Shown here piece by piece: positions 43,369 to 57,300 of a stretch of DNA of 64,000 nucleotides. The DNA is taken from the NCBI GenBank assembly GCA_030704615.1, contig CM060733.1:50840001-50904000 (forward strand), read 5' to 3'. This DNA comes from Takakia lepidozioides (Eukaryota > Streptophyta > Takakiopsida > Takakiales > Takakiaceae). The first letter of the stretch is position 1. Every line of letters starts with the position of its first letter. A program made the translations under genes and the position numbers. The notes under the pieces are model-generated. The model saw only the letters and a list, made by a program, of their open reading frames with translations, ran no database searches and was not told the DNA's origin.

Positions 43369-46300
43369 ATGGGGACCAAGAATGAAACCCCAACAATGGC
43401 TGTGCCATCCGAGGGCGAGGAAGGCTCAATACAAATGGACGACTATGAAGAGGGGGAGGAGCAATGCGTTATAAAGGTAGAAATTATTTCAGCTCAGAAT
43501 GTATGGGCTGCTGAACCAGTAGAGCTGAAATCAAAAGCTGGGTTCACTATTAAGTTCCCAGGGGGAGAACCAGAGGATGCACCACCGGAGATTGAGGGAG
43601 TGTTGCCAGATGTCATGGAAGACATTGGAGCAGGGCCGGTTGCTCCAGGAGGCCCTCCTGCCAAGGAGCCGCCACTAGCGGAGGCAACTACAACAAATGG
43701 GCCACCTCCACAGGGAGCTCCAACAAAGGGGGCACCTGCACAGGGAGCTCTGGCAAAAGGGACTGGCCCAGAGGGGAAAAAGGGAGCTCCTACAAAGGGG
43801 GCTGTACCAGAGGAGGCTACAGGAAAGGGGGCATCCACAGAGGGAACTGAGAGTGGATCCCCACCTCCTCCACCGCCCCCACCGGTGAGCTTTTCCATGG
43901 GCCCTCTGGTGCGTGAGTTTGACAGAGTGCCCGAATACACCTTGTGGCACAAGTTCTTGCATGAGCCGATGATTGCCACCTTGTATTGGATCTCGCCAAG
44001 TGGTGCTAGCAAGACAATCCTCGCAACAGCACGGGTAGATCTGACAGGGGTGCTGGATTTGAATGGGAATTCTATGGAGGGAACTTACGCATTGGAAGCT
44101 TATGTGGACCAAACTCCACCACCTCCTCTAGCGAAAAAAGGAGGTAAGTCTGCCCCTCCACCCAAAAAAGATGAGAAGGGAAAGAAGGGTGACGAAAAGG
44201 GGAAGAAGGTTGCCCCAGCTGCACCGGTGGAAGTTATCCCTGTACTGTTACCAGGGGCCACGATGAAAGTAAGAATATCCACCAGCATCCCCCTTCTTTC
44301 AGACATTGATCGGAAGGATGGATTTGTCATGGAACTCGATGTTGTTGCGGTAAGGTCGCTCCCACCCAAAGTCAAGGAATTTGGAACCCCTGGGAATGTG
44401 GACCCATTTTCTTATACTGTTGGTCTCAAAATACCTGGTCTGTCAGGGGCCTGGTGGGATTCGCTGACATGCTTTGAGGAAACAGAGAAGGCCAATCTTT
44501 CTGTGCTCAAGGCTGTTGCAAGCACAATTGAAATGGAAGAAGTGACATTTCCTAAACCTTTTGAGCCACCTGAAGACAAGGGGGCTGGTCCACGTGAGCT
44601 GAAAACCCTTTTGTTTGGGGAGAGCGATGGGAGCGAGTCAAAAGAAGTTGACATTCCACAATCATTTGCCCACGGAATGGGGACACCAGATGAATTTGAA
44701 GTGGGAACCCCCACCCCCGAGCCCGAGATGATCACAGAAATGCATGCAGTAATAAAATGGAAGGCGACTGTAAGGAGGTATTTACCTAGTGAGGGGGCTG
44801 ACAAATTGAGAGAGAGGATTAAAAAAGGGGGAAAATTTGAGGGTGAGTTGTCAAGATACTTAAAGCAAGAAAGGATCGATGATCTCTTTGACCCTCACTT
44901 TGAGAGATACCACAGCAGCTTCCAGATGAACTTAATTACATTCCTAGATCAAGAAGGACTTAAAGAAAGCACAATCTCTTGTCCTTTGGGAGACTTCAAT
45001 GGAGGCCCGCCTTTGTGCCCTCCTGATGATAGACCCCCTGGTAAAAAGGCCAAAGCTGTGGAAGATGAAGGCGGCCCACCTCCTGCAGTGGTCCAAGGAA
45101 AAGACACAAAAACAAAGGAGACAGACCCAGCTCCGGTGGTGGTCAAACGGAAGGACACAATAGCAAAGGTGGTGGACACTGCACCCCTGCCAAATGCATG
45201 GAAAGCTGCTCAGTCACAAATCTTTATCATCATAAAGACAAGCCTTCCTTTAGAGCCGATTTGGTACCCACCTCCAGAACCTGAACTGAAATTGGAAGAT
45301 ATTATTCCGCCCCGACCAAAGGCACCAACAGTTTATGACACAGTAAAGATTGCAACAGAAAAATTCAAGGAATTCGTCCAGATTGCTGCTCATGACATTT
45401 CCAATTTGCATCAGAGAGTTGTGGGGGGAGAAAAATTCGAGGAGCCCCAGCTTGGAGCTGAAAGCTTGCTAACCAAGTCCAGGTGACACCACGTCTCTAA
45501 CCAGAGATTGATAGCTAGTCTTTTGCATATATCTCTTTGAATGTAAACAGTTATTTGGAAGAATGGCGATAGGTGCACGTTTACATTATAAAGATTATTC
45601 ATCGCCAAACAGAATAAAGAAAGAACCATTTTCTGATGCATCCTGCGATGGACATCCTACTCTCGAGGCTCCACCAGCCATATACTTACTACTAGGCTGA
45701 AGATAATTGTCTGCGCATATGGTTTTGCATCAGACCCTGTAGGCAAGTACAGGTGTTTGGAATGTAGTTTGAGGTAAAGCTGATGGCTTGGAAGAAGACA
45801 AAAATCTTTGTATTACATGATCGTCACTTGCTAGGCTCTTCAGCATAGGAGGACATGAACATCCATCATTGTTGAGTGTATAAACTTTCTTCTACAGTAA
45901 TGCTTCTTGTTCTGACCATCTTGACTATCGGCCTGCCCCCAATTGTCCCCATGCACCTGGTTCCTCCTTTTCCTCTCCCCAAACTATAGGATTGACAGCA
46001 AGGCGGATATAAGAAAGACGGTGGTACACGAGTTACATCGCTCAGGGGCTTGGCAGCTGATGAGAGATGAGATGAAGAGTAGGGTGCTCAAGATCGCTTC
46101 CGAGAAGTTCAAGCTTGGAAAGAAAGATGCAATCTCTTCTGGCAAGTTTGACTTTTGCAATTCTCTATATGTGAAACTGATGGAGGAAATCCATGCCTGC
46201 CTGGCTGACCTCTTCCTCAAGGTGAACTCTTCATTGCTTTCAATACCTCGCAAGTCAACTGCCAACATAAGAGGCTGAGTTAAGAGTCTCTCTGTTTAAA

Positions 46301-49300
46301 ATCAGTGGCAGTATAACTCCAGCCGCATGCCATATCTGTGCTAGGTGAAAGGCCCATTTGTAGTACTCCATGCACAAAGCCATCCCTATAACTGACACTC
46401 AAGTCAATCCCGTGGACTAGATTGTTGTCAGTTGTGTGCAATGACCAAGTTTCACGAAGTTTATGGCCAAAGACACAGTTTTGGGCACACGTCCCTCAAG
46501 GTTATGGCAAAGCCAACTTTGACAATAAACATTTGTGTAGTACACCTCACTGAGCTTGGTTATTGCACCTGTTAGAATGGGGCTTCACATGGAATCTCCA
46601 CCATTTTCTCATGCTGATGTGCAAAATGGTGCAGAGGCATCGGTCTACAATGCCATTTGGCAAAGAAGATAAACCTTTGTCAGAGAGAGAGCAAAAACTT
46701 CAACACCTACGCCAGCTTGCTGACGAATATGAGGTACTAAGCCATATATATGACACTATTTGTCCCATCTCTCCATCTGGTGTTCTATGTTGGCCCATGG
46801 GCCCTCGGGTCTCCTGTGCACATTATAAAGTTTCTTTCTTTCCCTCTCTTTGTGTAAGTAAAAAGATCTATCCTTCTTTCTTTCATTTTGTCTTTGGATG
46901 TTCCGCAGCACACACACACTCTCTCTCTCACACACAAACACAATCACACACCGACACCAACACCCACATACATAATTGGTTATCAAAAACACAAGTGCTC
47001 CCAACCCTTTGTAACATCTGAATATGAGTGTTTTCTATGCCATGCATGCTTCAGTGTCCATGACAATACTTTTGTAAATTGTAACATATCGTTGGTGATG
47101 TAATATTGATTGACCTTCTACCACTTTACAGACAGCATCCACTGCCACTCAATATTATAATACGAACTAAAACTAAAATCAAGCTGTAAAAAGAGTTGCC
47201 ATGGGCTGTGAAAGAGCGAGGGCACTTCAATAGCAAACTTGTGTACTAGGAGTGGGGAGTTATCTGTATCCAATGGAGTCCATGGTGGAAAAGCCACTGC
47301 ATCTTTGTACTTCAGCTCATGACACCTACAACTCCATCTGATCAGTGTCCCGTACAACTATCCAATTATCTTGCTATCACCACACATTGTCAAACTGAAA
47401 ATCCGTACATTGTATTGACGAAAACTATTTGTGGATTTTCAGTATGATGGAGACTACAGATCTGCAAACAAGTTCCATCAAGACAGGCTTTTGGGAGAGA
47501 GCATCCATGATGCTGACATCTGGTTTGAATATGGTTGTTTCTGTATGCGTGTAGGTCCATGCTCTCCTTACTCTTTTTCTCTACATCATCTCCAAACTCT
47601 CATTTTGTTAATCATGTGGTGGGATTTGCTCTATCTGAACACTTAGTGCTAAATTTTTCGAAAGTAGAGAACCTGGAATGCCACAGAAACATCAGCTGGA
47701 ATTGCAAATGCTCTCTTCTCACTGACCACTCCCTTCCCTCAATAGTCCTTGCACAGCTGTCCATGTAGTTTTTATGGAATTGACTTGTCAATCCGTGGCC
47801 CTGTGTTGCTAAGCTCTTCAAGTACACAAGAGTTCCCACTGGGTGACAACCTGTCAGGTATTGTCGACAAAAAGAAAGCTTTATTAGCAGCGGTCAGACC
47901 CTATCCTAGCCCCAATCAGCCCCGTAAGGGAAGAACCATGTTTTGTTAAGATATACCTTCACTTAGGTCTGTAGGGCCTTCTTTGGCCCTCAAATTTCAC
48001 AGCCATATAGTGATGTACTCATGAGACGTTTGCCGTAGCCTGTGGCCACAGAGCCTGGCCCGCATCCAGTTGGCCTATGAGGAGACAGAGAGAGATGGAG
48101 AAAGAGAACATTAACTATTTGCATGTGCTACAGGTAAAGGATACGGGGAGACCAAAGGACCGCGGTAAAGCAGAGGAATGCTTTCGAGAGGCTATTACAT
48201 TGGACAAGAACCATTTCCTGAGTTTGCTTGCATTGGCCTGTCTGATGTGGCACCGAGGATTTCTCACACAGACTGAAGTTCTTCTTCACAGTGCCATTGA
48301 GCTGCACCCAGAAGAAGAATTCATTCCCTGGTGTATACTAAGCCAAGTGCGTTCCTTGATATAGTACAGATTTTTATCTCTGGCAAGACATGATCATATT
48401 AAGTTTATGGATCGACGCCTAGCACTGCACCTCCACACCACCATGAGAATAACAGAACTGAAGGCTCTAAAAGGTCAATGCTTGGAGAACAAAACCTGTG
48501 TAGTTGTCTGATCGTTCCTCTCAAGAAAATTATTCAAAATTCAGTTGTTTGGTTCCTTTTTTTCCAGATACACCAGGCACAAGCACAGAGGGAGTACGTG
48601 CGGAACTGTCTAAAGAAGGCTGAATTGCTTTACAAATCTGCAAAAGCTTCACGCAACTCGTACACGGCCCCCCATATCCTTCTCTCGAATCTCATAAAGT
48701 TCCCCTTTAGTGCAGCATATTTGGTGCTTAGGGGACACGATCCCAGCACTGTCTTCATCGATACTGCACTTCTGCTCCTCGACTTGCATCTCCCAAAAGA
48801 AGCCAAGCAGATTCTGGAACTGGAGTGTGATGTGTTCTCAACTGTTTTGGACAATAAGTGGGCCCAGGCAAAATCCCATGAGCTGATGATGGAGTACAAG
48901 CGAGGGGAGGTTTGGCTGAAGGAGAATTTGGCGCTTTTCAAAGAGGACGCTATGGCCTGGTTGCTCATGGGACGCAATCGATATGTCAGTGGCCAGTTTG
49001 AGGCTGCCATAGAAGCTTATGAGAAGGTGACTGGGTTCCATGACATATTCCACCAATCTCTATATGCCGGTGCTCTTCTTACTGTTTTGAAAACCTCTAC
49101 TATGTCTCTTGCCCTCACAAGGCCCTTCTTTTGGTTGCGCTGGTGAGCGATCAAATGTAACATGACTCGTGTGTCTCAACCAGAGGACTTTTGGGATAGG
49201 CCTGCAACTGCTGGATCCTAATGCCTTTTGCATCCCCGTGAAAAAACCCTCCAGTGAGAAAAAAAAGTCCGGGGGTTAGCCCACTGAGTAAGGGACTGCG

Positions 49301-50831
49301 TCCACACTAGCGTACGTGGTTTTGGGTAAACTAGAGTACCCAAGAAGATGCAGGTGGAGGAATTGCTTCCACAAAATGGGACCTGGGATTTTGGAGGTCT
49401 AAGGGAAGAACCACCTATAGATGCCCAGGTTGCGCTGTTAACAGCTGTCTCAATGTGACCTCCAAAAAGCGATCATGCCATACAAGCTGGAGGCAGGTTA
49501 ACTTATCCTGACTCCAATCAATCTTCTTCTTCTGACAGTTTACTATTTTGATTTCAGACATCTCTAGAGATCTCTCAGAGAATCCAAAGGTTTTGAACAA
49601 CGTTTCTTTTTTAAGATGGCCCTCAACCCTTAAGATGTTGATTTTCTATGTAAGCAAAGAGCTTCGAATGTGTCCAGTTATGGAGTGATTACTCAGTTGA
49701 CATTTTAGTCGTCTCATTAACATGTCCATGCAGCATTTCCGTTACCAAGACAAGAATGACATCTACTCCTATGTGTACCTGGATATGGGAAACTCCCACC
49801 TTCAGCGAAAAAATTATATGGCCGCCAAGCAGATTTTCCTCAAGCTTTGTTCCATAGGTCCCACAACCAGCTCATGGCTAGGGGCTGGTATTGCCTTCTT
49901 CAGAATGGGGGACTTCAAGCACGCTGAAATCGCGCTTGTAGAAGGCAACCACATCGACAGCAAGAATCAGAAGGTGTGGGCTTACCTCGCTCTGACCTGT
50001 CTTGCAATGGACCGTTCTGACGAGGCTGAGATAGCTTTCCAGCAGATGCAGAAGACAGAGCTGACAAATGTGCCATTACTTCTCGAGATTGCCGATGCCT
50101 TTGCCAAGCTCGGAAATTACAGGTGAACACTCCTATACACCTATTAGAATCAATTCATTCCATGCATTTCTTTTCTCCCTGCATTTGTGAATGAATACGA
50201 CCCCTCTGTCCAGCTTCCGGTAGGCAGGATGTAGGCATCAAGAGACGAAGAAATGTCCTTGGTTTTTGGAATAGTCCCCGCTCTAGATACTAATGCTTCC
50301 GGAGCTGGCTGTGAGGTTCCAAGCCACCTCCACTTATGTGACTTTCCAGATATCCCCAATGCCCCACGCACAGCCACCCAACAATCCGGCAAGAGGAATC
50401 GACTGTTTTGGAATGTACCGAGTGATAACAAGTACGAGCAGAACTTTCTTCATTGAAGGAGGGACTCACAGCACGAAAAAGGCAGAAGTGGGTGGATCCA
50501 TATGTAGCGTAAGATTTTCACTTACAAATGTGAAGTGTCATCGACAGCTTTTTAATATAGCTTTCCCTTGAGCTGATGAAGGGATGCGGAGGCAGCAGTC
50601 ATGGAAGCTCTCAAAGAAGACGAGGGCCGTGTAAGCGCGCGTTTTAAGCTTGCCGAACTTTACTTGCACCAAGGAAAAATAGAGTGTTCCAAGATAGAAT
50701 ATGAGAAAATTCTGGGCTTGGACGACGTTAGCCCTAAGGACCAAGACCTGGCAGCTTCTAAGCTTTGTGAAGTTCAAGCTCTGGCATTCTTTGCGAATGA
50801 ACCTTCTTCAGACCGACGAGTAACCATTTGA
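43369..50831 (+). CDS. CFAP70: Cilia- and flagella-associated protein 70 (CFAP70), about 1287 aa
   Basis: Exons: 43369-45482, 45990-46221, 46635-46733, 47443-47550, 48134-48346, 48568-49026, 49734-50122, 50582-50831, all phase-consistent. The first exon encodes the N-terminal C2-like half (CVIKVEIISAQNVWAAEPVE, EYTLWHKFLHEPMIATLYWI, SNLHQRVVGGEKF), with a Pro/Ala/Gly-rich insert at about residues 75-180 and a Lys-rich one at 255-285. Later exons encode the C-terminal TPR array: HDADIWFEYGCFCMR, KAEECFREAITLDKNHFLSL, DAMAWLLMGRNRYVSGQFEA, YVYLDMGNSHLQRKNYMAAK, KVWAYLALTCLAMDRSDEAE. CFAP70 sits in the outer dynein arm/central axoneme of motile cilia. In plants it is expected only in species with swimming sperm. 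A small exon between 49026 and 49734 may be missed. A poly(A) signal AATAAA lies near 51120. Confidence 0.9.
46905..46975. repeat. CA/CT-rich microsatellite in a CFAP70 intron
   Basis: CACACACACACTCTCTCTCTC followed by imperfect ACAC runs, inside the intron between exons 3 and 4. No coding content. Confidence 0.7.
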
Positions 50832-51352
50832 TCAGTATCTGCAGGCAACTGTACATAGAATCCCCACTTCATTTCTGCATTTCATCCCAACTTTTGTAGA
50901 TTCTTAGTACCTCATGAGCCCCATTTTTGAAGCAGAACTTTGAGTAGAATGCACCATTCCCCCTCATTCCTCAGCTCGCAGTAACACCCAAAGAGTATGT
51001 CTTTTCCGGAACTACAGTGGCAGAGATCATGCTCTTGCAAACTTCGAGTTCAGATGCATCCCACAGTGATAAGTTTGAGGACGAAGACGAAAGAATCTTC
51101 TTATTGTTTATTTTTATTCAATAAATTAAGCTAAGTGCAGTGTTGGCTGGTGCCACGCAAGACCTAAACGAATAATAATGTAATAACAAGGCGGGTCTGT
51201 CAACACGACGGGTTTTCTGATTACACACGGGATCAGGTTTCTCCATCGCGCATTTCTCGAAGATCGTTCCTGCTGTTGTGTGGTGGATTGTGTGTGGGGG
51301 TGAGATTGTGCTGTGGAGAATCGTGGTTGACGTTGCGACTGACTGAGTCAAG

Positions 51353-54300
51353 ATGCCACGGAACTTCCCACAAGACCCTGCAGCGATTGAGAATGGCTAC
51401 GACTATGATCTCTTTGTGATTGGGGCGGGCAGTGGAGGAGTGCGAGCTTCGAGGACTTCGGCTGGATTTGGGGCGAAGGCAAGTTAATGAATGAGTGATT
51501 TGCATGGAAGAGGTTCTTTTGGGAAGGAAGGAAACATGTAATTTTTATTAGTTTCTTCGTTTGTTGTGATCAAAGGCTTTTCCTGTAAGTTTGTTTTTGT
51601 TATGTTGAAATGGAGGCTGACATAGTTCGCGCGGGAGTGGGAAGTTTTCTACCAGAGATAGAATACGGTTACAATACTAGTGTTTGGATAGATGGTCTTC
51701 ACCGCACCTCCTTGGATCGGTTTATGTCACATACTTAATCCATAATCATGCTAAATTCGGGTACAGTTGTATTGGTTGTTGCTTTGTTTCAAGTATTGGG
51801 CTTGGAAAGCAAGTGTTGAGCTCACACTTGCATAATCGTCGTGAGGGCTCTGCTGGTTTGGAGTCGTTGGGGAATATTGGATGTTCGATGACATGAAGCC
51901 TCTTATTGATTTTGATGTATGGGTCGGCCACAGGCAGATACTCCGCACGTTTGCCAATATGTTGGCTTGAAATTTATGAACATTAGGCTGACTTAGCCTG
52001 AGCGAGGTCTCTGATTTTTTGTACACCTCTTATCCAACGGAGCTCCCAAAATTTTCATTTACCAGAGAACTTTCCCTGCATTCAGTCTTGCAGTGAATGC
52101 TGCATTCTGGACTGGATTTCATACAGTGCTAGACTTGTCAGGTTCTTGAACATGCTGGCTAAGGGCAGTTATGACCAATTGTGTTCTATTCTCCACATAT
52201 CAACAGACAAATTTTGTGTGGGCAGGTGGCAGTGTGCGAGTTGGTGTACAATCCTGTCAGCTCGGATAGTGAGGGAGGCATTGGTGGGACGTAAGTGAAA
52301 CATTACATCTTGGGTTTGGGTCTCAGTAATGGGCTTTTGATTGTGTGGAAAGAATGAGATAGTTTCACCACCTCCTTAAAATATGTTTTTTTTATGAAAC
52401 TTCTTTGACCAAATATAGTACTGTAGTCAGTGAATAGCATGATATGTGGGGGTGTTTTTTGTACTACGTATCAAATATTTGTAGAGGTAAAGATGTTTTC
52501 GTGATGTTTTGAGGTCGTTGCCCAGTTGTGAAGTGGTCTCTTGTTTTGACATTTGTCTGTATGTCTCAACTTCTGATTGTAATCTGCTGCTTTAGTAGGA
52601 AGGACTGGGGGTTGCTGGCTGCTCCTGTTTCCAAGGTCTGTAGTAAAAGATAAACTGGCGTTTTTATCCCAAGACATACAGATCTGTTTCAGGTCTTGTA
52701 TGTAAGTGTGATGCTGTTATTGCAGAGTTGTTGAGTTCGAACGATGAGAGGCAACCCTTAGAATGTCAAATTTGTATGAGTTAAAAATGTCACATTGTTG
52801 ACAATGTATACATCCCAGATTGTGAAGCAACCCCTTTCATTCGTTACTTGTAGATGCCTATGAAGTTGATTTTGAACTCCGTTGACCTTGACTTGTGTAG
52901 GTGTGTCCTACGCGGTTGTGTCCCAAAGAAAATTCTAGTCTATGGTTCTGCCTTCAGCGCCGAGTTTGAAGTGAGTTGGACTTCTTGGCACCCCTTTGCT
53001 TACATTAAGGGTGGTGAGAAAAGGATCTGTTTCAACCTAAAAGTAAAGTGTCATGATGTGTAGTGCCTGTCAAGCATGCTCTCAATCGTAAGCTTGCGAA
53101 AACAGCTAGAGTGGAGTATTGACAGCTTGATTGCTCGGCTCTTTTTTGTTTGGTGATACCAGGACGCCAAGAATTTTGGATGGGACATCCATGGTGAAAT
53201 TAAATACGACTGGAAGAAGCTTATTGCAAACAAGGTATGTGGTTTCAGAAATGGCCAGTGTTATGTGGCTGTTATTGGTGGAAATTGGGTCACAAGGTTG
53301 AATCATTCTGAGAATTCACCTTTGGGGAAACTGGGAGCATCATATCTTGTGTGATGCTAGAAATTGTTGGATCTTTTTTGAGTCTGTCTCCTGAAGTAGT
53401 GACACTTGAATATCACCTGTACTTTGCAGACAGCAGAAATAGCTCGACTGAATGGAGTGTACAAAAAGATGCTTGCGGGTTCAAAGGTCACAATGTTCGA
53501 AGGTGCTGGAAAGGTTATTGATCCTCATACAGTGGAGGTTAGGTTAACTAGTGGTGAAGCGAAGCAATTTACCACAAAACACATTCTTATTGCTACGGGC
53601 GGCCGGGCAGTATTGTTGAACATCCCGGGAAAGGTGGGTTTATTAACCTGTTCTCTTCAAATCAATCTTTTACAGTGTCTTCCCTGCGTGTGTATACCAT
53701 GTAATGTGTTGTGCATGTCCTCAGTGCTGAGTCAGATATCTTGGTAGCGATCAGATGTGTTGGCTTCAATGCTCCGCCCTTAGAATGGTGGTTAGCTGGA
53801 TGTCCCTACCTTGATTTTTTATATATGGGGTGCAGGAGTTGGGCATTACATCAGATGAGGGTCTGAGTCTGGATGAGCTCCCCAAGAAAGTGGTTGTTGT
53901 CGGTGGAGGGTATGTATCTGCTCCGTCTATGTTGGATGTGAGAAGTAAAGACTCCACAGCACACACTTATACAGTGCATGTTCTTGACAAGTGATCTCTT
54001 GTGCATTTCCTTCCATGCTTTAGTACTTGTGTTGGCTGTCACAACAGGATGCCCAAATTGTTCATAGTTAAATCAGGGAGGAAATGAAGAGCAGTCCTGT
54101 TCATTAAGTGTGGCTCCTGTGAAATGGAGAAAGGTGTTGGATGCAGCAGTTCCATCTTTTCCTATTCTGAAGCTGAATGATGGAGGGATTGATATGGTGG
54201 TGTGTGGAACAGGTACATCGCTGTAGAGTTTGCGGGTATCTATAATGGCATGGGAGCTCAGGTGGACTTGTTCTACAGGAAGCCTCTTCCTTTGACGTAA

Positions 54301-57300
54301 GTGGATAGATTGGTTTTGTATTCTGTTGCTGTACGTGTCCTTGTCTGTGTGACCAGGGTTGGAGGTGACTTGAAAAGGTCCTGTCTGTGTTGGTGAACTT
54401 CAGCTAGCAATGGTTGATCCTTCCATGCTGGAGTGGACAATGCATGGAAGGGACTCACAGGATGAATTGGTCGTTTGGATTGATTGAAGGCAACCAAGTG
54501 ACTTCTGTGCAGGGGTTTTGACGAGGAAATGAGATCTGTTGTAGCTTGCAACTTGGAGGGCCGAGGCATCAAATGTCACCCCAGTGTAAATATTACAAAG
54601 GTTGGAATGCACCTTCTTTTGCGTTGCTAGTCTTACTCGGGCATGAATCCACAAACCCAGGTTTGTTGATTGAATGAGGAGCAGGAGAGAGGATGTGTGA
54701 CCTGAGGATGTGTGACCATGGGGTTAACCTGAGGAAGCTACCGGGTTAGTTCAGCATTTAGGGTTTATGTTGGGGGTTTTATAGTGGGCTTCAGATGAAG
54801 GGATTGTCCATTTGGTTTGCTTTTAACGGAATTTATTATTTTCCCATGCCTTTCAATACTGCTGGAGATTTTTGGGCTACCCTTAGGACACCTTATTGGA
54901 CCCAAATCACACTAAAGACAACAACGCTTGATAGCCTTTTGTCCACTATCTGTCTTCTAATACTTACCTCAGGCCCTTGCACAGTGATGTTTGGTTGCAG
55001 TACTGTTGATCTTGGCTACATTAGTGGAGAAGAGGATCTTGAGACCATTGAGACCATTGCTTTTGTGGTATTATGTTCAGCTTGAAAAAGTGGAAGGTGG
55101 CATCAAGGCGTATACTGACAAAGGTGACGAATTTGTAGCAGATGCAGTCTTGTTTGCAACAGGTAAGATTTTCTTTCAGGAATTTGGGTATCCCTTGTTT
55201 TATTATGGATGCACATAATCTCATTCTCCTTAATTATATATTAGTGCTCATTCTCCTTTTGCGGATAGCATTAACAGTAGGTTGGGATTTTGGTATGAAT
55301 GCAGGCAGGAAGCCCAACACGAAGTTTCTCAATTTAGAGGCTGTTGGTGTTGAGCTTGACAAACAAGGTGCAGTCAAAGTGAGTGCCTTTGCAGAGCACT
55401 TGCACAGTTGTTATGTAAACTGACTATTTTTAGATACTTCAAAGCTCCCCTCTGGAAGCTAAAAGCCCTAACCGTGTGTCTGTGCTACCTTTAGACTAGA
55501 TTTGCTTCCATTCAGAGTCTGGAATGCCTGCACCTACAATAGACAGGAGGACTGTTGATTAATCAATGGTGGCGAGGGTTATCTACCTGATATGGTGATT
55601 GATTGCAGGTGAATGAATACTCTCAAACCAATGTGCCTAGCATCTGGGCTGTTGGTGATGTCACCAATCGCCTCAACCTCACACCTGTGGCCCTAATGGA
55701 GGGTACTTGCTTTGCTGTGAGTGCAGTCTTCCCTTGTCCTCTATTACTGTTTTTGCCCTCACAGAGTTTCGCCCTTGAGTTGTAGATATTTCCGAGGGCC
55801 TCAGAACTGCAGAGAGTTTGGTTGCAAAAGACGATCTGTGATTGTTAGGCTTGGTCATAGTAGTTTTGAGGCAAGTGCTCATTTACTGTTCTTACTTGTG
55901 CAGCGGACAGTATTTGCAGGCCAACCATCCAAGCCAGACTATCAAAATGTTGCAAGCGCAGTATTTTGGTGAGAATATTGTTTGCATTAAGCTCATATAA
56001 GTAGATTTTGTGACAGTTGCTGCATGAAAGGGTCACAAGGTTCTGATTGTGTGATGTGCGATGCAGCCAACCACCTTTGGCAGTGGTCGGACTGACAGAA
56101 GAGGGAGCTGTGGCACAAGCGAAAAACGACATTCTTGTTTATACTTCATCCTTCAATCCCATGAAGAACACTATCTCTGGGTGTGTATTATTCCCCTGCA
56201 ATCTCGATGAGGTCCTTCTCTCTCTTACTGCAGGTTTGATGCTGACTTGAGTAGGGCTCTTGGCAGTAATTGCAGTTCTGTTGGCCATTGTGTATACCTG
56301 CGTACGCCAGAGAAGGTGAATGCTTGCTGCCTCTGAATTCAACTTGACCCAGAGAAACCAGGTGTTGTTAGGTGAAAATATTAAGCTTTCGCTGCTTTAG
56401 TTTTTTAGAAATGGTTAATGATATATTTATACGTAGCTTACTGGTGCTGAAGTGGCCTGGATGTTGTCAAATATGGGCCCTCTCCTGAAAAATGTTGTGC
56501 GAGCTGGCAAGGAGAGGTGCTGATAGTGGTATCATGACATGGGTTGTGATAGACGCCAGGAGAAATCGGTGATGAAGTTAATCGTGGACTCAGCAACGGA
56601 TAAGGTGCTGGGAGCTGCAATGGTTGGCCCTGATGCTGCTGAGATTATGCAGGTAATTACTAAGCATTCTACATCCATGGGGCTGTACAATACGGTGTCC
56701 TTACACTTGCCCTGACATTGCTTGTTGAACAGGTTGATGTTAGCATGTCTTATGCTCAAAACACCTCACAGTGGGCAGGAAGATGGAGGAATTCATGTAC
56801 GTTGTTTATCAGTTGCCGGTGAAAATTGAGGCATTGCACTGCAGGGACTCGGCATAGCGCTGAAGTGTGGAGCTACAAAGGCGCAGTTTGATTCCACTGT
56901 ATGTATAAAGATCATATCTTCACTTCGATATTTGTGCTTGCATGCTGCTGTGATAGCATACTTGGATTGGTTGAAAGACTGATTGCAAGATCAGTGCATA
57001 TCAAAGCCCATTTTGTCGAAATGCACTTTGTTATTTCCATGGATCACCATGAATGGACGAAGGCCTGGGGGTATCATACATGCATACTGATTTTCAGTAT
57101 GAATACAAATTGTGAAAGCATGGCCTATCGATCCTTTAGTAGTTTGGAATGTGAAACTACAGGTGGCAGAAAAGTTACCCCAGGGATAATTGGCTTGTGG
57201 CAGCCAAGCATTCATACCGACGTTGCTGAACAAACATGGAGTTCCTGACTAGCTGTAGTACTCCACCAGTCACTGCCTACATGAATAGTTGTTTACATAT

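Noticed and set aside
43494-44012. 172-codon minus-strand frame over CFAP70
   Set aside because: It is the antisense shadow of the low-complexity Pro/Ala/Gly region of exon 1, with no independent signal.
49265-49340. A second tRNA-like or SINE sequence in a CFAP70 intron (GGTTAGCCCACTGAGTAAGG)
   Set aside because: The A-box resemblance is weak and no B box lies at the right distance.
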